NCBI GenBank assembly: GCA_951394045.1
Contig: OX595986.1
Coordinates: forward strand, 620,001 to 684,000
From: Nitzschia sp. DOCU1
Lineage: Eukaryota; Bacillariophyta; Bacillariophyceae; Bacillariales; Bacillariaceae
DNA: 64,000 bases
Direction of reading: 5' to 3'
Shown here: in pieces, positions 1 through 8,349 of the stretch
How positions within the stretch are numbered: the first letter of the stretch is position 1
Layout: every line of letters starts with the position of its first letter
Made by a program: the position numbers and the translations under genes
The notes under the pieces: generated by a model
Database searches by the model: none
Told to the model about the DNA's origin: nothing
Seen by the model: only the letters and a program-made list of their open reading frames with translations

Positions 1-153
1 TATGAACCACCTCACCACAGAAGTGTGTCGGACGATGAACAGTTGCGTGAATTGCTTGCATCCTCTACGCATGCACCGTACCTCAAGTCATGGTGGAATG
101 CGCACCAACAAGCACTGCGAGTCTGTCGACAGGCCGTCAAGGGAGTTCTGTAG
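1..153 (+). CDS. 3' end of an unknown protein-coding gene (partial)
   Basis: Reading frame 1 is open from the first base to a TAG at 151-153, giving 50 residues with ordinary protein composition. It includes a charged stretch (S-D-D-E-Q-L-R-E-L-L-A) followed by a Trp- and Gln-rich end (S-W-W-N-A-H-Q-Q-A-L-R-V-C-R-Q). There is no start codon in the visible part, so it would be the last exon of a gene entering from the left. A different-frame ATG at position 2 gives a less protein-like product and was not preferred. I do not recognise the family. The call rests only on frame openness and composition. Confidence 0.4.
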   Translation, partial: YEPPHHRSVSDDEQLRELLASSTHAPYLKSWWNAHQQALRVCRQAVKGVL

Positions 154-464
154 CAAGCATGGAGGTTCGGTTGAACAACCGCCCCATCCTAGTATACTTT
201 TTGGAAAATGGAGTACTAGTAGGTAGTTTGTTTTCATGCCCTCGTCTTGGTTTTCGAATTCCGTAGATTATTGTAGTCAAACACCTACAACGCAATCTAC
301 CAGGTAGTCCTTCTAGAGTTATGACGTAAAGGGAAGACATCACCGTGAAATTTCTTCTTCGGCTATGACAATGCATCTTATTGACGCTTTCTATTTCGCA
401 AGGCCAAGGCACTCTGCAAGTTTATCATCAACACACGCGGTAAGAAACGTGTAACCTCGACTCA
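154..464. other. intergenic, nothing recognised
   Basis: This 311-bp stretch lies between the end of the left partial gene and the end of the SBPase gene, so the two genes converge on it. I see no convincing open frame, RNA gene or repeat. It probably holds the two 3' UTRs. Confidence 0.5.
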
Positions 465-1541
465 TCAACCACAGTTCTGCATTTTTGAGAACTTACCATT
501 AAAGCGCTTGACTTCCTCTGCCGATCCCATGCACAAAGGCGTGCGCTGATCAACAGCATTGATTTGAACGTCCAAAATCGACCCACCGGTAATACCATCT
601 GATGTCAACCCTCCGGCTTTTTCGACAAGCAAACCGAATGGTGCCGCTTCAAAAGCAAGTCGAAGCTTAGCAGGGCTCTTTTCTGACGTTGGATTGCAAA
701 AAACTCCCATCTTTTTTGTGAATTGCTGGTAAACGTCTGGCACCATACCCCCAGTGTAACGCAGAGTATAGCGGTTGATCATGTAATGATTAATGAGTGC
801 CTGGTAGCCTGGCAAATCTTGTGCGGCACGCATGTTGGCCGGCGAAAAAATCTTGCAGCTAGGACTGATTTGAATGGCATGTCGGGTGCATACCCATGGT
901 TCTTTGTGTTGCGGTTGGTCGGTCGAGCCCCCACCGACGGAACACCCATATGTGAACTCATAGGTCCCGTCATCCAAGGCCACCAACACGGTCGTCCGTG
1001 GACCATATAGAGCCACAATCGATGTCACTTGATCTCTTCCTGTGGCACCAATCAATCCCGTACTCTTGGGCCACACACCAATCATGGTTCCGACGGCCCA
1101 GTTATTGTCGACAATTGACGAGCCATCAAGGGGATCCCAGCAGACTGTAAACTCTCCTTCACCACCTTCATCGACATTTCTTACAATGGGATCTTCTTCG
1201 GAAGCGCCTTCCCTAATGACGGACGACTTTTGGACGGCATCCCAGATCATTTTGTCGGCAATTACGTCGACCGACAGCTGCGAATCTCCAAAGTCGTTAG
1301 TGCTTCCTTCGACAGTTACCAAAGACACACGCAACGCCTCGGTAATATCAGCACAAACATTGAGCAAGTCTCTGATACATTGACGAACCAACGGGTCGGC
1401 GCATTTCGACTCCAAAACATCCTCCAAGACCTCGTAGGAATCCTTCTTCTCCTCTGTCGTGTAGAAGCTAGACGACGAAGCGCCATAACTTGAGGAAGAA
1501 GTTTGCTGAAACTTGTGTTGCTTTTCGGCGGCTGTCGACAT
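465..1541 (-). CDS. sedoheptulose-1,7-bisphosphatase (SBPase)
   Basis: A 358-residue protein of the FBPase/SBPase superfamily, which hydrolyses sedoheptulose 1,7-bisphosphate to the 7-phosphate. The metal-binding signature W-D-P-L-D-G-S-S is at residues 135-142. A G-R-D-Q-V segment (168-172) and T-G-G-M-V-P-D-V (263-270) match SBPase better than FBPase. The ATG at 1541 sits in a good context (ATCACCATG). With this start there is no plastid pre-sequence, which would fit a cytosolic SBPase such as diatoms are known to retain. An in-frame ATG at 1628 would add 29 residues including a hydrophobic run (L-A-F-Y-S-L-F-F-H-L-A-I-I-I-I), which looks like a signal peptide but lacks the usual following Phe motif. 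Location is therefore open. The family call is firm. Confidence 0.93.
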   Translation of the reverse strand: MSTAAEKQHKFQQTSSSSYGASSSSFYTTEEKKDSYEVLEDVLESKCADPLVRQCIRDLLNVCADITEALRVSLVTVEGSTNDFGDSQLSVDVIADKMIWDAVQKSSVIREGASEEDPIVRNVDEGGEGEFTVCWDPLDGSSIVDNNWAVGTMIGVWPKSTGLIGATGRDQVTSIVALYGPRTTVLVALDDGTYEFTYGCSVGGGSTDQPQHKEPWVCTRHAIQISPSCKIFSPANMRAAQDLPGYQALINHYMINRYTLRYTGGMVPDVYQQFTKKMGVFCNPTSEKSPAKLRLAFEAAPFGLLVEKAGGLTSDGITGGSILDVQINAVDQRTPLCMGSAEEVKRFNGKFSKMQNCG

Positions 1542-1691
1542 GGTGATGATGATTATGGCAAGATGAAAGAATAAGGAATAAAATGCCAAAGTTGTTGTCG
1601 TTTTTCTCCAACAATGCAATTGTGGCATTGACTTGTGGCAGTCGAAGGACGCGAAGAAATGAATGGAGGGGCATTTTTGCAATTCCTATTT

Positions 1692-1750
1692 TGACGTAGG
1701 AGCATCTTTCACGGTGGCAGAAGTGGGATGACGCGCCACGGTCGTGACGT
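1692..1750. promoter_or_regulatory. two TGACGT (CRE-like) motifs upstream of SBPase
   Basis: TGACGT occurs at 1692-1697 and 1745-1750 (the second as TGACGTC), 150-210 bp upstream of the SBPase start. In Phaeodactylum, TGACGT/ACGTCA elements in carbonic anhydrase promoters are known CO2/cAMP-responsive sites bound by bZIP factors. A role here is inference, since a six-base motif also occurs by chance. Confidence 0.3.
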
Positions 1751-1837
1751 CGCCCCGGTATCTGACCGGGATCCACGTCCGAGCGAAATCGGGGCATATC
1801 TCTTCGGTCGTAACCTGGACAGATTGGAATCGATTTA

Positions 1838-1990
1838 GTCTTAGGCGCTATACTAGCGGACGGAAAAATTGATTCCCCTGATGATTCCCCTGATTCCCCC
1901 GCGCCGGCCCGTTCGGGGAATTCGACGATCAATTTATCGGTTTCTTTCCTAGCGGACTTTTTATGATTCCCGTGATTCCCCTGATCGTCA
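1838..1990. repeat. left arm of a diverged inverted repeat
   Basis: This arm contains AGGCGCTATACTA (1843-1855 region), then AGCGGACGG and several copies of GATTCCCCTGATTCCCC. The same elements occur in reverse complement and in the mirrored order at about 4890-5046. Between the shared blocks the arms differ by insertions and substitutions. The arm lies upstream of SBPase on the minus strand. Confidence 0.6.
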
Positions 1991-2169
1991 CATCGTCGAA
2001 GTTCATTCCAATGAGTCAGTCATCAGCCAGACAAGATCGGCGTGCGACGGCAATAAAACAAGGACGACGAGATGAAATGACTCTCGTTCTTTACTACAGC
2101 ACCTCTTCTCTATCGCAACACTATAGCAACGTTTAGCATCTCTCAACTATCATTTAGAGAATAGCTATA

Positions 2170-2828
2170 ATGAGGATGTCTGATAGTGATTGCGACGTTG
2201 ACAACGATTCCGGCCGAAAATTTGCCAAAGTCCAAGCAAGACAATTTTTAAGGAACTTGTTGTCGCTAGAAAGCCCCTCCTGGGAATCAACACGGACGGC
2301 ACACCTCCATCCTGCCCCGGAGTTGACGAGTTTCTCAATGTTGCGTTTCGCCACATGAAAGGGCTGGATTTGAGCTGCTGTCAGCTTTCGAAAGAACAGG
2401 TCGATTCTATTCTTCAAAAGCTGGCTGTAGATAAGGCGAGCTCATTAGAGGCCTTGACCATGTTTGGTATTCCAAAGGGTTGTGACAAAGGCCACGTTTT
2501 GTTGCAGCAGATTCTTCGAAACAACACGGTACTAAAGTCGCTCCGCCTTCGCCCCACCACGGATCAATACCGCAAGCTTGTGCCCTCGGAGGAAGATATA
2601 GCTGCTATCGAGGACTGCCTCACAGAGAATTATACCCTCGAACACTTGTAAGTGGGCCATACCAGTCTTTTGATCGACATGTTCCTGGATCTCAACCATG
2701 CCGGCCGTCGGTACCTCCGTAACGAGCCAAACGAACCGGTGGACTGGACAAAAGTACTTGCGCGTGCCTCCACTCGTCCCGATGTCATGTTCTGGCTACT
2801 ACAAAATGGCGTTGATCACTTCTTCTAG
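2170..2828 (+). pseudogene. decayed leucine-rich-repeat gene
   Basis: Frame 1 starts at ATG 2170 (or 2176) and reads an acidic N-terminus up to about residue 30. The LRR-like reading then continues in a different frame (codons in phase with 2355), so a frameshift is needed, most likely near the T run at 2245-2249. The second frame reads an LRR-like segment (M-K-G-L-D-L-S-C-C-Q-L-S, then S-L-E-A-L-T-M-F-G-I-P). It hits a TAA at 2649-2651 and continues in the same frame through a typical diatom LRR C-terminus (L-N-H-A-G-R-R-Y-L-R-N, W-T-K-V-L-A-R-A-S, M-F-W-L-L-Q-N) to a TAG at 2826-2828. No plausible intron removes both lesions, although the TAA overlaps a GTAAGT. A broken gene is the best reading; sequencing errors are the alternative. 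Confidence 0.6.
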
Positions 2829-2937
2829 AGTACTTTTGACCCCGTCTTCAACATAGAGCTGCGACCCGCATACTACAGTGCTTTCGCCCCAACTAGCTAA
2901 TAGATAGACACAGCAATAGCCGTCACGACACTCTACT

Positions 2938-3996
2938 TTAGATTTGAAGACGTTTGGCCTTTTGTAGGTTGACCAATCGAACCCCACGTTTCAGAGCAAT
3001 CTCATCCAGCGACTCATGCGTTTGCAATGCCTTGAAGGTGGCTCGGACCACATTATAGTGATTCCGACTCCCATGTGCCTTGGCTACAACATTGGTAATA
3101 CCCATGAGTTTCAAGATTTCACAACTCAATGGATTTCCACGCAGTCCATTGTCGGTTGCTCGAAGATAGACTTTGCACGAATTCTGACGTCCCACAAGAC
3201 CTCTGGTAAGACTACGATTGCGGCAGCGATCCACAAACAAAATGTTCCGACGAGCCATGCGACCGACTCGCAATTTCCACAGCGTCTTCTGGTTCAAAGG
3301 CCTTGCCAACGCCAAAGCCTCTACAACCTCTCAAATTACCACCAATCACCAAGGCGCGGTAACTTTCAATGCGACCACCTCTCCACATATTACAGACTCG
3401 GTCTGTTTGAATCAACATTTCTCCCCTACAGAGAGAAAATAGTATGAATAGAAAGGACGGTTGAGTGTTAGATGTGATATATCAATGATGGTGACAATCC
3501 AACGTTCTCGTACGTACCATGCACCATGCGCCAATTGATTTGAGGGGATCTGACATCTACCAGATATCTCGGCGGCTTCCATTTCCGCCACTGCCGGTAG
3601 ATCTGACGATTCGGGCAACTCTAGATAATCTATTCGTTCTTGATGAATCAAACGATCAATTTCGTCTTGCAAGGCCTGTCGATCCGTGCCATCCCAGGAT
3701 TCCAACGATAGGGCTCGACGCTCTCCCACCAAATCTTCCGTCGATCCTGGTCACTCACAAAGTAATCCATCATTTTGAGTTGAGTTTCCACGTCCAGATC
3801 CGCTAAAGCGGCTGTTCCATGCCGATGTGTAGTTGTAGTGACTGTAGCGGCTGTTGGACGACGGAACGACAACGACGGCGGATTGTTTGGTTGTTGCACT
3901 TGATAAACGCAACGCTTTCCGTCTCTCTACCGCAAGCATTGTCATGGTGGATTGCTGCGACGACGGCGTCATTGTTGCTTGTTGCAATTCGTCCAT
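2938..3996 (-). CDS. mitochondrial ribosomal protein uS5 (S5), with an apparent +1 frameshift
   Basis: The C-terminal exon encodes the S5 C-terminal domain (G-N-P-L-S-C-E-I-L-K-L-M-G-I-T-N-V-V-A-K and H-E-S-L-D-E-I-A-L-K-R-G). The preceding frame encodes the S5 double-stranded-RNA-binding domain (W-R-G-G-R-I-E-S-Y-R-A-L-V-I-G-G-N, then G-F-G-V-G-K). A GT-AG intron at 3426-3517 (92 nt) joins this to an upstream exon in frame. A second intron of about 80-90 nt (GTGAGT donor near 3756) probably precedes that. The first exon likely starts at the ATG at 3996 or a nearby in-frame ATG (M-T-M-L-A-V-E-R-R-K-A-L-R-L-S-S), a good mitochondrial pre-sequence. Between E-I-A-S-R and M-A-R-R-N-I-L-F-V-D, around 3250-3270, one extra base breaks the frame with no room for an intron. 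The protein family is clear; the integrity of this copy is not. Confidence 0.75.
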
Positions 3997-4012
3997 TCAT
4001 TTTCGATCTCAT

Positions 4013-4049
4013 TAGAGATTTCCTGGCTTCGATTTGGGCTTCCCGTTTG
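4013..4049. repeat. left copy of a perfect 37-bp inverted repeat
   Basis: The 37 bases here occur exactly, in reverse complement, at 4794-4830. The left copy lies 17 bp upstream of the probable uS5m start. It contains the TTTGGGCTTC core, which recurs several times between 4700 and 4830. Confidence 0.85.
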
Positions 4050-4059
4050 CGCTTCCCGC

Positions 4060-4090
4060 GCGAAGGATATTTGCGAAAGATATCCTTCGC
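4060..4090. repeat. hairpin with an 11-bp perfect stem
   Basis: GCGAAGGATAT (4060-4070) and ATATCCTTCGC (4080-4090) are exact reverse complements separated by nine bases. The hairpin sits just outside the 37-bp repeat copy, upstream of the uS5m gene. Its function is unknown. Confidence 0.7.
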
Positions 4091-4339
4091 CCTTTCCTTT
4101 CCTGGTGACATTTGCCCTTGAATTTACGCTTCAGGGGACCGACATTCATGTGTATGGGGAGCCAGCCAGCCGCTCAAGCGTTACTACTTGGGGTATGGGC
4201 AGTAGCTAGCAAATAAAGGCTGCCTACCATCGTCATCACTACTACTAACTACTGTTGTCGCCAAGCCAATCAATCCTTTAGTTCTTCAGTAATTTGCGGT
4301 GAAACAACAAGAGTTGTGTTGAAACAAGCTACGGTAGCA

Positions 4340-4560
4340 GATCAGAACGAAATCCCGTGTTGCAAAATTCAATGCAAACGAAATCACGTCTTATGAACTC
4401 GAGTAATGCGAAACCACTTCTTGACTGTCATAACAAATACTTAACACCAACTGTCACGAAACTGCGTATCACGATCTCAAATGTTGCGAAACCGCATTTT
4501 AAATGTTATAACGAACTCAAGAGTTGCGAATCCCCTTTTTAATTCTTATAACCAATACTG
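4340..4560. repeat. degenerate ~40-bp direct repeats
   Basis: GCGAA(ACC) recurs at 4408, 4486 and 4526, and (T/C)ATAAC at about 4430, 4507 and 4547. The spacings are 78 and 40 bases, consistent with about four diverged units of roughly 40 bp, each with a CTCA(A/G)G..TTGCGAA core. The block lies in a gene-free part of the mosaic region at 4.1-5.2 kb. No coding potential is seen. Confidence 0.45.
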
Positions 4561-4793
4561 AGGACAGCCAGGATGATGTTTTTGTCGATGCGAACACAAG
4601 AGTGGCTGGCGTGCAGCCGGCCCACTCCCTCCAACAATGACGATTCTGATTGGCCACTGGATGAAGCGCAAACGTCACAAGACGAAGCCAAAACCATAAA
4701 AGTTTGGGCTTCATTTGGGCCATTTGGAGCATATTTCCTTCCTTCATCCGATTCATTTGGGCTTCACGACTAAATTGACTGGAAAATGAAGCC

Positions 4794-4830
4794 CAAACGG
4801 GAAGCCCAAATCGAAGCCAGGAAATCTCTA
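4794..4830. repeat. right copy of the perfect 37-bp inverted repeat
   Basis: Exact reverse complement of 4013-4049. The flanking bases (4700-4793) hold further partial copies of TTTGGGCTTC/GAAGCCCAAA in both orientations. Confidence 0.85.
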
Positions 4831-4889
4831 TTCATTGGCGAACCTCCCTCCACTCTTGGAATCAAACAAGTCATCGTCGAATCAAACAA

Positions 4890-5046
4890 GTCAACTTGCT
4901 TGGGAATCGTCGGGAGAATCATGATGTCGTCGGGGAATTCCCCAATCGGTCGAAACCGGATGGTTGGCAAGACGCTCGGGAATCAGGGGAATCAGGGGAA
5001 TCATTCGCCACCGTCCGCTACCGGTAGTATAGCGCCTTAGTCGAAG
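4890..5046. repeat. right arm of the diverged inverted repeat
   Basis: It contains GGGAATCAGGGGAATCAGGG (from 4979), CCGTCCGCTACCGGTAG (5011-5027) and TAGTATAGCGCCT (5025-5037). These are the reverse complements, in mirrored order, of the elements at 1838-1990. CTACCGGTAG at 5018-5027 is itself a palindrome that is shortened in the left arm. The arm lies about 170 bp upstream of the next plus-strand gene. Confidence 0.6.
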
Positions 5047-5210
5047 TGCATCTTCCAGGCGCGCAAGGAACAAAAATCCAACTGCCGCCGCCGCGCCTAT
5101 CTCTACGCCATCTGCCAACAATGACCAGGATCCTTCCTAACAGACTCGTCCCTTGCATCTACATCAACGCATTTCTTCGCGTGCAATATCTCCTCCCTGT
5201 TGATAATACC

Positions 5211-6023
5211 ATGGATATAGACGAAGATGAACAGAGAAGGCTTCGCTACCAAGCGGAACTGGCAAGTTACCGAAGATTCCTCCGATGCATGGTCTTCCTG
5301 TTAGTGTTTTGGTTCGTCATGCTCTACTTTCTGGCGCACCACGACAACGGCCTGGTGATTGCGGGGATTGTGGCAATTTGTCTTTGGATTGTCTACATGT
5401 GCATGTGCATCTGTGGCGAGATGTTTCTGCGTGTACGAGATGAAAAGCGACAGGAAGACGGTGACGAGGAGGCTGGTCTTACCGCCAACAACCGAACCGA
5501 AGCATCGGAACGCACAGCCGCCTTTCCGTATTCCTTTGACGATACACCCAAGAGAATACGCGCCTGTCCAGATTCGATTATTCCAGGGAAAAGCCCCACC
5601 AATGGTACATATACTGCGGTATTTTCGGCCGTCTTTTTCAACAAGGCCTTGCGATCGGAGGGAAAGCTGCGGCTCGAGTTTTTGCAAACGCACAAAAATG
5701 GATGGACGATCCAAGGCGAATCAAACTTTGGTAGAGCCTCGCATGTGTTAACAGATGGCTTTGTCAATGCCAATGGAGAAATGTATTGGTCGACTGGCGA
5801 TTCCATTCATCGCGGTGTTTTAGACTTTGCAACGTCTTCCATGTTTGATGGAGAGTTCATCCCATTTGGAAAACAATTTCTCTCCAAAAAGCAGGGGCCT
5901 GTGGGGCGCATCGTACGATTGGAACTAGCAACTGCTAGTTTCTATTCTAGCAGCGTCGAAATGGTATCCTTTACTCCCGACAACGCCGAAGAAGACGAGG
6001 AACACGAGAGTCTATTTAATTGA
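5211..6023 (+). CDS. hypothetical two-pass membrane protein
   Basis: A 270-residue protein starting at the ATG at 5211 (ATACCATGG context). The longer open frame from 5046 begins with low-quality sequence and was not used. After a charged N-terminus (M-D-I-D-E-D-E-Q-R-R), two adjacent hydrophobic segments at about residues 27-43 and 47-66 form a membrane hairpin. An acidic linker follows, then a soluble C-terminal half with alternating beta-like segments (G-T-Y-T-A-V-F-S, L-R-L-E-F-L-Q-T, G-W-T-I-Q-G-E-S-N). The C-terminal part looks like a small beta-rich domain, but I do not recognise the family. Confidence 0.75.
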   Translation: MDIDEDEQRRLRYQAELASYRRFLRCMVFLLVFWFVMLYFLAHHDNGLVIAGIVAICLWIVYMCMCICGEMFLRVRDEKRQEDGDEEAGLTANNRTEASERTAAFPYSFDDTPKRIRACPDSIIPGKSPTNGTYTAVFSAVFFNKALRSEGKLRLEFLQTHKNGWTIQGESNFGRASHVLTDGFVNANGEMYWSTGDSIHRGVLDFATSSMFDGEFIPFGKQFLSKKQGPVGRIVRLELATASFYSSSVEMVSFTPDNAEEDEEHESLFN

Positions 6024-6423
6024 AGAAGGACGTAGCAGCAACTAGGACATTTGCGCCTTTGAATGCGGAAACGCTGGTTGAGCAAAGGCCGTGATATGGT
6101 CATTGGATTCTGGGCGGCCATGTATGTATGAGAATTGCGGGTCTTGGCTTCCAAGCGAGCTGCGATTCGATTTGGTTCAACAAACATGATTTTTCCCGCA
6201 GGAAATCCGTTATGGGTCTAACTTCTCTGATACTTGGGAAGATTCTGTTGAAGTGGACCGTTCGAGCCACTTGCATCTCAAAAGTCATCGTCCAACTCTG
6301 CACTTTTGTATATAAAACTTCAGTAGCACATGCTGATCCCGCGTTCGTTTGATAAAATGATGGTAGGAGTAAAGAATGTTCTAGATGACATTGGTACATC
6401 AGGTGGGTTCCCCATCAATGGTT
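6024..6423. other. convergent intergenic region
   Basis: This 400-bp stretch lies between the plus-strand membrane protein and the minus-strand Mpv17-family gene, so it should hold both 3' UTRs. No supported gene or repeat is seen. Confidence 0.5.
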
Positions 6424-7587
6424 TTATTGAGCAGGGACTGCTGCTTCTATCGTCAGCATATTTTGCATCTCTTGAACTTCCAGCTCAAGGTTCTGGCTTT
6501 TTCGTCGCTTGTGGACCAAAAAGCTGACTACACCTTCCCACACAATGTCCAGGAAATTCATGCCCAAGACTCGAACGCTAAGTGGGAAGAATCGGAATAA
6601 GACAAACTCCAGGGGCATGAGCAAAACAGAGGTAGACCAGCTCGTTCGAACCGCTCCCACATAGTCCTTGCGGAAGTGTTTGGCAATATGTTGCATCTTG
6701 TACCCTTCCCCGAGACCTGTGGTAACATACATGATGCCCACAAAGATCGCATCCAGGAAGAAGTCGTCAATCATCACTTGCGTGATGGCCGCCAAAGAAG
6801 CCGCAAGACCCGTTGCGGCGCCACTGACGGGAATCAACATCTCCAGAAAGTTGTATGAAAAGTGAAGCAATGGTCCGGTAACGAAGATTCCGTCCGCAAC
6901 CTTTGCAATGGAGCGGCGGCGATCGAATCGCGAACGAAACTGAAAGCGAGCCCCTTCTTTGCGGCACCGTATCCGTTCTTCCAATAGTTGTGCACCGGAA
7001 TCCCCCAAGAAACCAATAGCGCCTGAAGTCAGGGCTTTGGTAAAAATCGGAAAGGCCGTTAGGCAGCTCATGTACCACAAGGAAAAGGCGGACCCAGCCA
7101 CCTGCGCCCAATTCATCAGACGCCCCAGATTTGACACAATCTGCCATGTTAATAAAGACCAAGCCACAACCTGTTGAACGGAAACGAGCCTGAATCCGCG
7201 GTGCGATCTCAACAGAGTTGCGGAAACTGTAGACAGTGCCACGCTTTCAGCCCCTGGAACCGTACTCGTTTGAAAGAGATTCGACTCCAGCAGAGCTACC
7301 AAAAGCAACAACCAGTGCAGCCGTGATTTTGATTTTGCAGGCACGGCATTATGATCGATCGATTCCAATAAATTTACACTTCCGGTCTTTTCCACATCAA
7401 CTGGTAACGCATCGGGCCAAGTGGCTTCTTGTTCAACCACGGCAGCGAATCTTTCCATTTTCTGTCGGGTCTGAAGCGGTGAGCGGGCCAGCGTGTGCAT
7501 CGTGAATGCACATGGCTGCACCGCCAGTGTCAAGAGGAGCACAGCCCCAAGCAGGAGCTTTAGCCTTGCTATTCTAGTGGTGCTCAT
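6424..7587 (-). CDS. Mpv17/PMP22-family membrane protein, probably plastid-targeted
   Basis: A 387-residue protein. The ATG at 7587 (ACCATGA) is used because the open frame upstream starts with a non-ATG codon. Residues 1-28 form a signal peptide with a long Leu/Ala/Val core ending P-C-A-F, the arrangement of diatom plastid pre-sequences. The C-terminal half has the family layout of four membrane segments. It ends with the equivalent of the conserved Mpv17 tail (L-E-F-V-L-F-R-F-F-P-L-S-V-R-V-L, then a W and a last helix). Family members sit in inner membranes of mitochondria, peroxisomes and plastids and may form channels. A second family member lies at 56.7 kb. Location is inferred from the pre-sequence. 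Confidence 0.8.
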   Translation of the reverse strand: MSTTRIARLKLLLGAVLLLTLAVQPCAFTMHTLARSPLQTRQKMERFAAVVEQEATWPDALPVDVEKTGSVNLLESIDHNAVPAKSKSRLHWLLLLVALLESNLFQTSTVPGAESVALSTVSATLLRSHRGFRLVSVQQVVAWSLLTWQIVSNLGRLMNWAQVAGSAFSLWYMSCLTAFPIFTKALTSGAIGFLGDSGAQLLEERIRCRKEGARFQFRSRFDRRRSIAKVADGIFVTGPLLHFSYNFLEMLIPVSGAATGLAASLAAITQVMIDDFFLDAIFVGIMYVTTGLGEGYKMQHIAKHFRKDYVGAVRTSWSTSVLLMPLEFVLFRFFPLSVRVLGMNFLDIVWEGVVSFLVHKRRKSQNLELEVQEMQNMLTIEAAVPAQ

Positions 7588-8349
7588 GGTGAAGATCAAT
7601 GGAAGTGTGCTGTTCGGATTTTTTGCTCTGTTGTTGGCGTTTGAGAGTGCGTTTTATGTTCCACCCCCAACTTCATGCAACAGCGGCCAATCGTATGCGC
7701 TGTCGGCACATCATTCATCAGCCTTTCATCCTGTGACCTCAACACCTCATCATGCGTAGAATTCTCATGCGTGTGTGCGAGTGCGCAATGAATTGAGCCG
7801 CACCGGCCGTGCCTGGCGAACTTTAATTATTACGTAAGCTTGTGGTTTCCCCGGTTCCACGTCGAGCGGCTTACGACCAACCAAAGAATGAGCTCCTCAC
7901 TCCACATCATCACCCTCGCCAAATTCCCGAACAAAAAATGGGACGACGGACGTGAGAGAGGAAAGGAGCGCTGGATTCCTTCAACTATGTCAGTGTGTAA
8001 TGGAATTTGCGCTCTAGGATGATCTTTTAGTGCAGTTAGTGGACGACGCAGAAGACGGCGTAGATGTTCAAGTTTGAATAGTAATACATTTCCTACTGAA
8101 CAAACAGCTACTGTCAAGTTTACCTCCTATGGCGCACCTGGTCCTAGAGTACTACAGTAAAGTAATGTAGTGCTGGGCTGGAGTCTCTGCCATTTCCATG
8201 CATGCGCAATATACTTTGCGAGTTTCCCAGACATGCTACTAGAAGCCATGTATCTAGTGGGAGATTGCATGACTAATCGTCACACCAATTCAAGCACTGT
8301 ATGATATCCTAGAATTATGGTCAAGAAAGTCGAATCTATCTCTTGCTAA
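7588..8349. other. intergenic, nothing recognised
   Basis: Sequence upstream of the Mpv17-family gene and downstream of the UbiA gene. Short open frames here have no family resemblance and biased composition. Presumed promoter and 3' UTR. Confidence 0.5.

Noticed and set aside
3412..3999. Several frame changes in the 5' part of uS5m taken at first as multiple frameshifts
   Set aside because: Most are explained by GT-AG introns of 80-92 nt that restore the frame; only the break near 3250-3270 remains.
1838..5046. Complete DNA transposon
   Set aside because: No transposase frame or target-site duplication could be recognised, and the arms are diverged; kept as a repeat-bounded region only.
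5393..5806. 137-codon frame on the minus strand
   Set aside because: Antisense to the two-pass membrane protein gene, no independent support.
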